DNA of 14,583 bases, from NCBI GenBank assembly GCA_003153935.1, contig PMCA01000033.1, positions 1 to 14,583 of the forward strand, given 5' to 3'. Shown here piece after piece: positions 6,129-12,530 of this stretch. The notes beneath the pieces were generated by a model. It searched no databases. It was not told the DNA's origin and saw only the letters and a program-made list of their open reading frames with translations. The stretch is from Elusimicrobiota bacterium (lineage in GTDB: Bacteria > CAYTYR01 > UBA6262). A program made the position numbers and the translations under genes. Each line of letters starts with the position of its first letter. Positions within the stretch are counted from its first letter, which is position 1.

Positions 6129-6569
6129 ATGAAATTGTTTGTGTGCAGTATGTGCGGTTACATAGAATTTAATGACGCCCCGGATAAATGTCCGGTTTGC
6201 GGAGCGCCCAAAACGGCTTTTACGGAAGACGCCAACGCCCTGAAAAAACCCGCCGACCCCAACAACTTGTCCGACCTGGATAAAAAACACATCCCCATGT
6301 TCCTGGTAAAGAAACAATGTGGTTTGATCCCGGACGGTTGCGTAGACGTGAATATCAAGGTCGGGGAAATAACTCATGTCATGGAAGCCAAGCACTGGAT
6401 CCTGTGGATCGATCTGTATCATAACTATAAGTACATCGGTCGGCATATGTTCGTTCCGGAGAAGGTTAACCCGGCGGTTGGTTTGCATCTGAAGGTTAAT
6501 ACGGGCAAGATCACGGCTATCGAGAACTGCAATATTCACGGGAAGTGGCTGGGCGAAGCGGAACTGTAA
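6129..6569 (+). CDS. Rubredoxin-superoxide reductase fusion
   Basis: This 146-residue cytosolic protein reduces superoxide to hydrogen peroxide without making oxygen, the usual defence in anaerobes. Residues 1-33 form a rubrerythrin-type rubredoxin domain with Cys6, Cys9, Cys21 and Cys24 to bind one Fe, so it can supply electrons in cis. Residues 48-141 are the superoxide reductase (neelaredoxin/desulfoferrodoxin) domain: ligands His54 (KKHIP), His83 (THVME), His89 (AKHWI), Cys134 and His137 (CNIHGKW) complete the 4-His 1-Cys site. The usual Glu of the EKH motif is Lys52 here; the following Lys53, important for catalysis, is kept. Cys64 and Cys71 are extra. The start is ATG 6129 behind an AG-repeat with GAGAGG (6116-6121). 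It has its own promoter, dyad and terminator, so it is monocistronic. Confidence 0.92.
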   Translation: MKLFVCSMCGYIEFNDAPDKCPVCGAPKTAFTEDANALKKPADPNNLSDLDKKHIPMFLVKKQCGLIPDGCVDVNIKVGEITHVMEAKHWILWIDLYHNYKYIGRHMFVPEKVNPAVGLHLKVNTGKITAIENCNIHGKWLGEAEL

Positions 6570-6593
6570 ACACCCTCACGACGATAAAAAATG

Positions 6594-6640
6594 CCGGGTA
6601 CAAAATTACATTGATATTGTAACTTTTGTACCCGGTTTAT
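6594..6640 (+). terminator. Strong intrinsic terminator after the superoxide reductase gene
   Basis: CCGGGTACAAAA-TTACA (6594-6610) pairs with TGTAA-C-TTTTGTACCCGG (6618-6635): 17 base pairs with one bulged C, and a 7-base loop. TTTATTATT follows. A run of A residues precedes the stem, so it could also work on the minus strand. Confidence 0.88.
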
Positions 6641-6642
6641 TA

Positions 6643-6671
6643 TTGACTACTTAAAGCCAATCTGCTAAAAT
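6643..6671 (+). promoter_or_regulatory. Promoter of the glycosyltransferase gene
   Basis: TTGACT (6643-6648) and TAAAAT (6666-6671) are separated by 17 bases, directly after the terminator and about 36 bases before the ATG at 6707. Confidence 0.65.
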
Positions 6672-6706
6672 CTGGTTGTGATCCCAAAATCCCAGAGGGG
6701 GCTTAA

Positions 6707-7867
6707 ATGAAAGAGCCAATGATCTCCATTATAATCCCGGTGCGTAATGCCGAAAGAACGCTGGAAAAGACTTTCGATTACCTGTTAGGAGTTGATTATC
6801 CCAGGGACCGAATGGAGATCGTAATTGCCGATGGCGGCAGTACTGATAAAACCGTGGAAATCATCAAGACATGGCAGAAAAAATATCCTTTTATCAAGCT
6901 GGTAGATGTACCCAATTGCCCTTCTCCGGGGTATGCCCGCAATAAAGCCCTGGATGTAGTACAGGGAGAGTATTTATTCTTTACCGATGGGGATTGCGCG
7001 CCGACTAAAAATTGGATTTATGAAATACTCAAGCATTTCCGCCAGGATCCGGAAATAGGTATTGTGGGTGGAGAGATCAAGACTATCAGAGTGGAAAAAG
7101 ATAATTTAGTAGAGGCTTTTTGCGAATATTTTGGCTTTAACAATGTGAGCTGGCGATATGGTGGTATCGGCGAGGGGTATTTTCCACCCATGTCTGATAG
7201 GTCCCCCACGGAAATATGCGGTCACCGGGCTTATTTTATGGTTACTGCTAATGTGGCGTTTCGCCGGGTGGCCATAGAACGCGCCAAAGCCCGTTTCTGG
7301 GATTTACCGACTGGTGAAGATATAGAATTCGGCTTGAAGATCAAAAAAGACGGCTGGAAGGCTTTCTTTGCGCCAAAAGCCAGCGTAGAACATATGCATC
7401 GGGCAACCGATGTCGCTCTATATAAAGTTTGGGCCAGTTATTCCAAAGGCCATTTAGCTTTGCTTGATAAGTATGCTACTAACCATTTTGAACTCGTGTT
7501 CCAATTCCTGAAATCCTGTCCGCGTATCAAGATCCCTTCCCCGATCAAAGGATTTATCTACTTTGGTAATTTCCAAATGATGCATATTGCCGGCCTGGCT
7601 GCTATTATTGCCTTAATAAAGCTGGTCGCGGGATTATTTGCTAGTACCGCTACCTGGGTAACAGCCGGCTGGTTTGTGATCGCTTTGCTTTTGTTTATAT
7701 TTTTTGCTTATCGCTTTTTCTACTGGTGCTTTTTCTGGGAGCCGAAGAGCAAATTGCTATACTGGTTCAAAATTAAATATCTCTCCAACTGGCATTTCAT
7801 GCGCGGGGTCTGGCAGGGAATGAGCAAATATAATTACCGCATCTTCTGCATTGAACCGAGCTTTTAA
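6707..7867 (+). CDS. Membrane-anchored family 2 glycosyltransferase (GT-A fold)
   Basis: This 386-residue enzyme should transfer a sugar from a nucleotide-sugar donor to an acceptor at the cytoplasmic membrane face. The GT2 catalytic domain covers residues 5-235: SIIIPVRNAERTL at the N-terminus, ADGGSTD (41-47), the DxD metal site in FTDGDCAP (Asp94, Asp96), and TGEDIEFGLKI (202-212) holding the catalytic-base ED pair. Two hydrophobic spans, about 292-311 and 318-342, anchor the C-terminus, after which a short aromatic and basic tail remains in the cytoplasm. ATG 6707 follows AGAGGGGG at 6694-6701. No glycan cluster surrounds it, so the product (lipopolysaccharide, capsule or glycolipid) is unknown. 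The stop lies 10 bases from the end of the convergent receptor gene, with no terminator between. Confidence 0.9.
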   Translation: MKEPMISIIIPVRNAERTLEKTFDYLLGVDYPRDRMEIVIADGGSTDKTVEIIKTWQKKYPFIKLVDVPNCPSPGYARNKALDVVQGEYLFFTDGDCAPTKNWIYEILKHFRQDPEIGIVGGEIKTIRVEKDNLVEAFCEYFGFNNVSWRYGGIGEGYFPPMSDRSPTEICGHRAYFMVTANVAFRRVAIERAKARFWDLPTGEDIEFGLKIKKDGWKAFFAPKASVEHMHRATDVALYKVWASYSKGHLALLDKYATNHFELVFQFLKSCPRIKIPSPIKGFIYFGNFQMMHIAGLAAIIALIKLVAGLFASTATWVTAGWFVIALLLFIFFAYRFFYWCFFWEPKSKLLYWFKIKYLSNWHFMRGVWQGMSKYNYRIFCIEPSF

Positions 7868-7877
7868 CAGGCTGGCG

Positions 7878-9662
7878 CTAAACTTGCCAATCAAGCCCGG
7901 CCATTAACCACCGCCCGGGACGGGGCACTCCGCTGCTTTCCTCATAATAAGTGTTTAATAGATTATTGCCTTCAATATAGGCGCTCCAGCGAGCGCCTAT
8001 TTCTTTTACTACTTTCAGGTCCAGTACCCAGTATTGTTTTAGTTGGTTGGGTTTGCGGTAAGTGATGACCAGATCGGGCCTGATCCGGTAAGGCAGGTCG
8101 CAACCTATCCGGCCGCTGACTTGGTGTTTCAGGTAGGTAGAACAATATTTCGATTCCTGGCCCGAACTGTCAATAGCGCTGTTCAGGTATTGATAAGTTA
8201 TCGTCGCCAGGGATTTATAATTCATAATGCTTTCCCAACCATAGGAATTAATAATAGTAATGTTCTTGGCCTGGAATACACCGCTGGGATCGGTCCTTAC
8301 CCAGTCGATCGCATTTCTGATATCCCGCCAGAATACGGTATTTTGCCAACCCCAGGCGGTTTGTTTGTATTTAATCCCCGTCTCATAATTCCAGCCTTTT
8401 TCCGCTTGTAGCGCAGCGTCGCCCCGGCTGGAAGGATCCGCATAATAAAGCTCGGTAAAAGTTGGGACCCGGAAAGAGCGTCCCAATCCCGCCAGATAAG
8501 TAAATCCGGGAGTCAAAATATAATTCAGGTTAAGTGACGGGCTGACAATGCCGTGTCCGGAATAATTGTCATAAAAATCATCCCTCAAGCCCAATTGCAA
8601 TTTCCAGAGTTTAGGTAATCCGGGTAAATATTCTGTATACACGGAATATAGATTACGGTGATGCTGGCCCAGATTAGTGCTGTCGATGGCGTCCTGTTTG
8701 ATATCGGTGCCGATAATGGCGGTATGACCTGAGAGATGAAGAGTATAAGGCAGGCCGAAAGCGATAGTGGTATTAGTATGGTCGTTGAAGAAGAAATCCG
8801 GTCGCTCGCGGTCCAGGATAAAATAGTCATGGTGCTCGCGAAAACTCACCTGCGGCTGCAGCTCCTGGCACGGCCAACAGAGCCGGGTCCGACTGGTAGC
8901 CAGGAATGTCCGGGTTTTTTCGAATTCATCCGGGAAGGCTTCGGAGTAAAATTTGTAGGCGCCGAAGTCCTTGGCTACATAGCCCGCGGAAAAACTGGTA
9001 TCGCCATAGGGATGGGTTAATTTAAGCTGATAATTAAGGATATCGTCGCGAAAATCCGTATCGTCGCGCCAGCCACTGGAGCTAAGGTGCTGTAGAGAAA
9101 AATTTTGGGCTAAAATCTTAGTCGGCAAACTGGCAGAAAACTCGGCTCCGGCCAGGTGATTCTGTCCGGCGGATAACGAGGCGCGATAGCTGCGCTCATA
9201 ATCCGGCTCAGTGATGATATTGATCACTCCCCCTTGACCGTAGCTGCCGTAGAGGCTGGAAACCTGACCACCAGTTATTTCGATTCGGTCGATGGCGTCC
9301 AGGGGCATAGGCAGATCCAGGTTGTGATGGCCGGTCTGGGGATCATTTATCGGGAATCCGTTAACCATGATCAGATACTGATCGAAAGTGGCGCCACGAA
9401 GGCTGATATCGCCTTGTAACCCGAAGGCGCCGCGTTGCTGTATATTGACCAATCCGGTCTGCTCCAGCACGTCAGCAACGTTGGTAGCGGTCATATTCTG
9501 TATGTCTTTACGGGTAATCACCAGGCTGGCGCGCTCGGGGATCGTATCGGCCTCACCGCGTGATATAGTGCAAACCGAGGTTTCCAGGTAGATATCCTTA
9601 GCTTCACACCAATTGGCCAGGCTCGCCAGTAACAAGAAAAGCAGCAAAATTTTAACGCGCAC
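7878..9662 (-). CDS. TonB-dependent outer-membrane receptor (BtuB-like size)
   Basis: This 594-residue receptor imports a scarce ligand across the outer membrane using TonB energy. The start is GTG 9662 behind GAGAGGGG on the minus strand. Residues 1-21 are a signal peptide (KILLLFLLLASLA core, likely cut after CEA). A weak TonB box, LETSVCT, lies at 26-32. The plug domain covers about 45-152: LRGATFDQYLIMVNG, then DRIEITGGQVSSLYGSYGQGGVINII. The rest alternates as a beta-barrel, ending in GLDWQV. FRVPTFTELYYAD and YIEGNNLLNTYYEE are typical late-barrel motifs. At 594 residues it is in the size range of cobalamin-type receptors rather than the larger siderophore or SusC types, but no cobalamin riboswitch is present and no transport partners are adjacent. 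The ligand is unknown. Confidence 0.93.
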   Translation of the reverse strand: MRVKILLLFLLLASLANWCEAKDIYLETSVCTISRGEADTIPERASLVITRKDIQNMTATNVADVLEQTGLVNIQQRGAFGLQGDISLRGATFDQYLIMVNGFPINDPQTGHHNLDLPMPLDAIDRIEITGGQVSSLYGSYGQGGVINIITEPDYERSYRASLSAGQNHLAGAEFSASLPTKILAQNFSLQHLSSSGWRDDTDFRDDILNYQLKLTHPYGDTSFSAGYVAKDFGAYKFYSEAFPDEFEKTRTFLATSRTRLCWPCQELQPQVSFREHHDYFILDRERPDFFFNDHTNTTIAFGLPYTLHLSGHTAIIGTDIKQDAIDSTNLGQHHRNLYSVYTEYLPGLPKLWKLQLGLRDDFYDNYSGHGIVSPSLNLNYILTPGFTYLAGLGRSFRVPTFTELYYADPSSRGDAALQAEKGWNYETGIKYKQTAWGWQNTVFWRDIRNAIDWVRTDPSGVFQAKNITIINSYGWESIMNYKSLATITYQYLNSAIDSSGQESKYCSTYLKHQVSGRIGCDLPYRIRPDLVITYRKPNQLKQYWVLDLKVVKEIGARWSAYIEGNNLLNTYYEESSGVPRPGRWLMAGLDWQV

Positions 9663-9681
9663 GTATTTTCCCCTCTCAAAT

Positions 9682-9708
9682 GTTAACCATTATTATAAAG
9701 CGGTTAAC
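9682..9708. promoter_or_regulatory. Operator-like inverted repeat at the receptor promoter
   Basis: GTTAACC (9682-9688) and GGTTAAC (9702-9708) are perfect inverted repeats with a 13-base AT-rich spacer, 20 bases centre to centre, about two helical turns. On the minus strand the dyad begins at the last base of the -10 element and covers the transcription start, where a repressor would block transcription. The repressor is not encoded in the window. Confidence 0.55.
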
Positions 9709-9736
9709 TTATACCAGATCGCCGGTATTTTGTCAA
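9708..9736 (-). promoter_or_regulatory. Minus-strand promoter of the TonB-dependent receptor
   Basis: Read on the minus strand, TTGACA (9736-9731) and TATAAG (9713-9708) are separated by exactly 17 bases. The GTG start lies about 45 bases further on. The -35 region is only some 16 bases from the -35 of the divergent GlcD promoter. Confidence 0.7.
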
Positions 9737-9752
9737 CGGCCCAGCTTAAGAT

Positions 9753-9782
9753 TTGACAGGACGGGGGGAAATAAGGTAAAAG
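9753..9782 (+). promoter_or_regulatory. Putative promoter of the glcD-acpS-nnrD operon
   Basis: TTGACA (9753-9758) and TAAAAG (9777-9782) lie 18 bases apart. The expected transcription start would fall at or next to the ATG at 9789, implying a very short leader or leaderless mRNA. Only a weak, distant AAGGT (9773-9777) precedes the ATG. Confidence 0.4.
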
Positions 9783-9788
9783 ATATCC

Positions 9789-11180
9789 ATGGACAACCTG
9801 AATGAAATTATAGAAAAATTGATCACCATAGCCGGTAATGGAAACGTCTTAACGGACAAGGAACAGTTAGCCGATTACTCCCATGATGAAACCATGGGGT
9901 TACAAAGTTTTCCGGACCTGGTAGTGAAAGCGGAGAATACTTACCAGGTAGCCGAGGTATTGAAACTGGCCAACCGGTTCAATTTCCCGGTGGTACCGCG
10001 CGGCGCGGGCACCGGATTGAGCGGTGGCGCTGTGCCCAGTAGCGGCGGGGTAGTGTTGAGCCTGGAGAAAATGAACAGGATACTGGAAATAGACGAAGAA
10101 AATATGATGATCGTTACCGAACCAGGGGTGATAACGGGGGTCCTGCAAGCGGAAGTGGAAAAAAAGGGATTGTTCTATCCGCCTGACCCGGCCAGCCTGG
10201 ATTCGTGCCACATAGGCGGGAATCTGGCAGAATGCGCCGGCGGAGCCAGGGCGGTAAAATACGGCGTGACCAAGGATTACGTGGTCGGTATCGAAGCCGT
10301 ACTGCCCAATGGCGAGATCATCAAGCTCGGCGGCAAACTGCTTAAGAATGTGGTCGGTTATGACCTGATCAGCCTGATCGTGGGCAGCGAGGGCACACTG
10401 GCCGTGATCACTAAAATAGTACTCAAACTTATCCCCCTGCCCAAAGCGAAAATTGACCTGCTGGTCCCCTTCGATAATTACGAAACCTCCTCCGCGACCA
10501 TCGTGGAAATAATAAAAAGCAAGGTAGTCCCGGCGGCGATAGAATTTATGGATAAAGAAAGCCTGCGCGCTTGCGCGGAATGTTTGGGCAGGGAGCTGCC
10601 GTTCCCGGAAGCGGAAGCCCAGATCTTGATCGAACTGGACGGCGACGATAAGGAATACCTGGAGAAGCAAGCGGAAATGGTGGGCGAGCTCTGCCTGGAA
10701 AAAGGAGCTAAGGACGTGCTGGTGGCCGATACCAAAGCAAACCAGGATAAACTCTGGGAGGTGCGGCGGAAAATCAGTGAATCCCTGAAAATAACCGGCG
10801 TCCTAAAAGTCAGCGAAGATATTGTGGTGCCCATCAACCAGATGCCCACGGTTCTCCACGACCTGCAGGAATTGAGCAAAAAACTAAATGTCAAGATAGT
10901 TTGTTTCGGGCATTTGGGCGATGGCAATATTCATGTGAACCTATTGAAAAAACAGCTGACGGATGATACCTGGAACAGGATACTGCCGGAAGCCATTAAC
11001 GGGGTTTTTGATATAACCGTAGCCGCCGGCGGTACTATCAGCGGCGAGCACGGTATCGGCTTGACCAAGAAAAAATATCTGCGGCGTGTACTGTCCGAAG
11101 CGGAGATTGACATCATGAAGCAGATCAAGAAAACTTTTGATCCCAACAATATCCTGAATCCGGGAAAGATATTCGAATGA
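9789..11180 (+). CDS. glcD: FAD-linked oxidase, GlcD / D-lactate dehydrogenase family
   Basis: This 463-residue flavoprotein of the VAO/PCMH-fold type oxidises a 2-hydroxy acid such as glycolate or D-lactate. The FAD-binding domain includes PRGAGTGLSGGAVP (70-83), PPDPAS and GGNLAECAGGARAVKYG, then VVGYDLISLIVGSEGTLAV. The C-terminal cap holds GHLGDGNIHVN (374-384) and ISGEHGIG (417-424), the family substrate and metal-site motifs. Length is normal for GlcD. In anaerobes such enzymes often work with EtfAB or an iron-sulfur partner (GlcF), but neither is next to it here; substrate therefore stays open. A nearby L-lactate dehydrogenase does not imply a shared pathway, since stereochemistry may differ. 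Its last four bases overlap the start of acpS, so both are cotranslated. Confidence 0.9.
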   Translation: MDNLNEIIEKLITIAGNGNVLTDKEQLADYSHDETMGLQSFPDLVVKAENTYQVAEVLKLANRFNFPVVPRGAGTGLSGGAVPSSGGVVLSLEKMNRILEIDEENMMIVTEPGVITGVLQAEVEKKGLFYPPDPASLDSCHIGGNLAECAGGARAVKYGVTKDYVVGIEAVLPNGEIIKLGGKLLKNVVGYDLISLIVGSEGTLAVITKIVLKLIPLPKAKIDLLVPFDNYETSSATIVEIIKSKVVPAAIEFMDKESLRACAECLGRELPFPEAEAQILIELDGDDKEYLEKQAEMVGELCLEKGAKDVLVADTKANQDKLWEVRRKISESLKITGVLKVSEDIVVPINQMPTVLHDLQELSKKLNVKIVCFGHLGDGNIHVNLLKKQLTDDTWNRILPEAINGVFDITVAAGGTISGEHGIGLTKKKYLRRVLSEAEIDIMKQIKKTFDPNNILNPGKIFE

Positions 11181-11530
11181 AAATACTAGGCACGGGCATC
11201 GACATTATTGAAGTAAAAAGAATACAGCAAACTTTGCGCAGTAATAAGAGGTTTAGTGAAAGAGTGTTTACCGCCAAAGAGATCGCTTATTGTGAAGGCA
11301 AGGTTAATAAATACCAGCATTATGCCGTCCGCTTTGCCGCGAAGGAAGCCATTCTGAAAGCTCTCGGCTCCAAAGGCATCGCCCTTAAGGATATAAGCAT
11401 ACGGAACCTGGACACCGGCAAACCTGAACCGGTATTGACCGGTAAATTGAAGAAACTGGAAAAAAATATTATCGTCTCCCTGTCACACTGCCAGGAATAC
11501 GCGGTGGCGCAAGCCATATATTATCGTTAA
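11177..11530 (+). CDS. acpS: Holo-[acyl-carrier-protein] synthase
   Basis: This 117-residue enzyme moves 4'-phosphopantetheine from coenzyme A onto the serine of acyl carrier protein, activating fatty acid synthesis in the cytosol. The magnesium-binding motif GTGIDIIEV at 5-13 (Asp9) and RFAAKEAILKA (52-62, Glu57) are intact, as is the C-terminal VSLSHCQEYAVAQA block. Length matches the short AcpS type. ATG 11177 overlaps the stop of the oxidase gene by four bases (ATGA). It precedes nnrD by 9 bases; acpS next to the YjeF/Nnr gene is a common bacterial arrangement. Confidence 0.95.
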   Translation: MKILGTGIDIIEVKRIQQTLRSNKRFSERVFTAKEIAYCEGKVNKYQHYAVRFAAKEAILKALGSKGIALKDISIRNLDTGKPEPVLTGKLKKLEKNIIVSLSHCQEYAVAQAIYYR

Positions 11531-11539
11531 GAGGTTGCT

Positions 11540-12421
11540 ATGACGGAAAAACTGATCACCAAAGAGGAAATAAGGAAACTTCTGCCGAAGCGCGCCAAAG
11601 ACTCTTACAAAAACGTTTTTGGTCATGTGCTGGTACTGGCAGGCTCAGCCGGCATGACCGGAGCGGCCGCCTTAGCCAGCGAGGGCGCGATCAGGATAGG
11701 GGCGGGTCTGGTAACTCTTGGCATTCCTAAAAGCCTGAACCAGGTCATGGCGGTAAAGCTGACGGAAGTTATGACCAAGCCCCTGGCGGAAACAGAAGAA
11801 CAGACTTTAAGTTTGAAAGCCCTGGAAACCATCAACAATCTTATGCAATTGCGCAACATTAACGCCGCGGTCATCGGGCCGGGATTATCCACTCATCCGG
11901 AAACGGTGGAACTGGTGCGCAGTTTTGTCTCCGCCAGTAAAGTGCCCTTAGTGATCGACGCGGACGCTCTTAACGCATTGGTCGGCAAATTAGAGATTTT
12001 CAAAGCCGCGCGGGGTCCCATCGTCATAACTCCCCATGCCGGGGAACTGGGTCGGCTGATCGCGCAGCACGCCACGCTGATCAAGAAGGAAAGGGAGAAA
12101 TATCCGGTTGAATTCAGCCGGGAAACGGGCGCTGTTTGCGTGCTCAAAGGTTACCGAACCATCATTACCGATGGGGAAAAAGTATTCGTGAACAATACCG
12201 GCAATCCCGGTATGGCAACGGCTGGGAGCGGCGATGTATTAAGCGGCATCCTGGGCGGATTGCTGGCCCAGGGGTTGGAGGCCATGGACGCGGCGAAAGC
12301 GGCGGTATATATCCACGGGTTAGCGGGGGACCTGGCCATAAAAGAGACCACAGAGATGGGACTGGTGGCCAGCGATATCATAAAAGCTATACCGAAAGCG
12401 TTGAAAGCCATTATTAAATAG
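11540..12421 (+). CDS. nnrD: ADP/ATP-dependent (S)-NAD(P)H-hydrate dehydratase, stand-alone
   Basis: The 293-residue enzyme is a ribokinase-like metabolite-repair protein that dehydrates damaged NAD(P)H hydrate back to NAD(P)H. Visible motifs are GHVLVLAGSAGMTGAAALA (28-46), AAVIGPGLS (109-117), VIDADALNAL (138-147), TPHAGEL (164-170) and the nucleotide/catalytic loop NPGMATAGSGDVLSGI (222-237, Asp232). In many bacteria this domain is fused behind the NAD(P)HX epimerase domain (NnrE); here only the dehydratase is present and starts directly, with AGAGG just before the ATG. A separate epimerase may be elsewhere. It closes the oxidase-acpS-nnrD operon; an inverted repeat follows. Confidence 0.93.
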   Translation: MTEKLITKEEIRKLLPKRAKDSYKNVFGHVLVLAGSAGMTGAAALASEGAIRIGAGLVTLGIPKSLNQVMAVKLTEVMTKPLAETEEQTLSLKALETINNLMQLRNINAAVIGPGLSTHPETVELVRSFVSASKVPLVIDADALNALVGKLEIFKAARGPIVITPHAGELGRLIAQHATLIKKEREKYPVEFSRETGAVCVLKGYRTIITDGEKVFVNNTGNPGMATAGSGDVLSGILGGLLAQGLEAMDAAKAAVYIHGLAGDLAIKETTEMGLVASDIIKAIPKALKAIIK

Positions 12422-12423
12422 AA

Positions 12424-12516
12424 GCAGTTGTAAGTTGTAAGTGTTAAGTTTTAAGTTATGGTAAAAAAATTAAAGTAACCTTAACTTAACACTTTTCACT
12501 TAACACTTAAAACTGC
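12424..12516. repeat. TAAGT-type inverted repeat with 35-base arms
   Basis: The spacer between nnrD and the amidohydrolase gene (97 bases) is nearly all one hairpin. The arms 12424-12458 and 12482-12516 match at 29 of 35 positions in reverse complement, around a 23-base AT-rich loop with an A7 run. Inside each arm, TAAGT-type units recur, giving direct repetition as well. There is no T-run right after the stem, so it is not a classical terminator on the plus strand. Confidence 0.8.
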
Positions 12517-12528
12517 TCTTGGGAGCAG
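12513..12528 (+). promoter_or_regulatory. Hairpin over the ribosome binding site of the amidohydrolase gene
   Basis: CTGCTC (12513-12518), loop TTGG, and GAGCAG (12523-12528) form a perfect 6-bp stem. The Shine-Dalgarno candidate GGGAG (12521-12525) lies in the loop and 3' arm, 5 bases from ATG 12531, so folding would hide it. CTGC also belongs to the right arm of the larger repeat, so the two structures compete. Confidence 0.45.
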
Positions 12529-12530
12529 AT

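Noticed and set aside
7868-7877. Terminator between the convergent glycosyltransferase and receptor genes
   Set aside because: The gap is ten bases and no hairpin with a T-run is visible there.
7878-9662. Receptor as a lipoprotein because of Cys19
   Set aside because: The residues before it (LANW) do not fit a lipobox, and cleavage after CEA by signal peptidase I is more likely.
9663-9788. Cobalamin riboswitch upstream of the TonB-dependent receptor
   Set aside because: The spacer is only 126 bases, shared with a divergent promoter, and no B12-box-like sequence was seen.
9900-10670. A 256-codon open frame on the minus strand within the GlcD gene
   Set aside because: It lies wholly inside a strongly conserved gene on the other strand, has no recognisable motif and is a codon-bias shadow.
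12519-12530. TTG start for the amidohydrolase gene
   Set aside because: ATG 12531 has GGGAG 5 bases upstream and matches the usual M20 N-terminus; the TTG overlaps that binding site.
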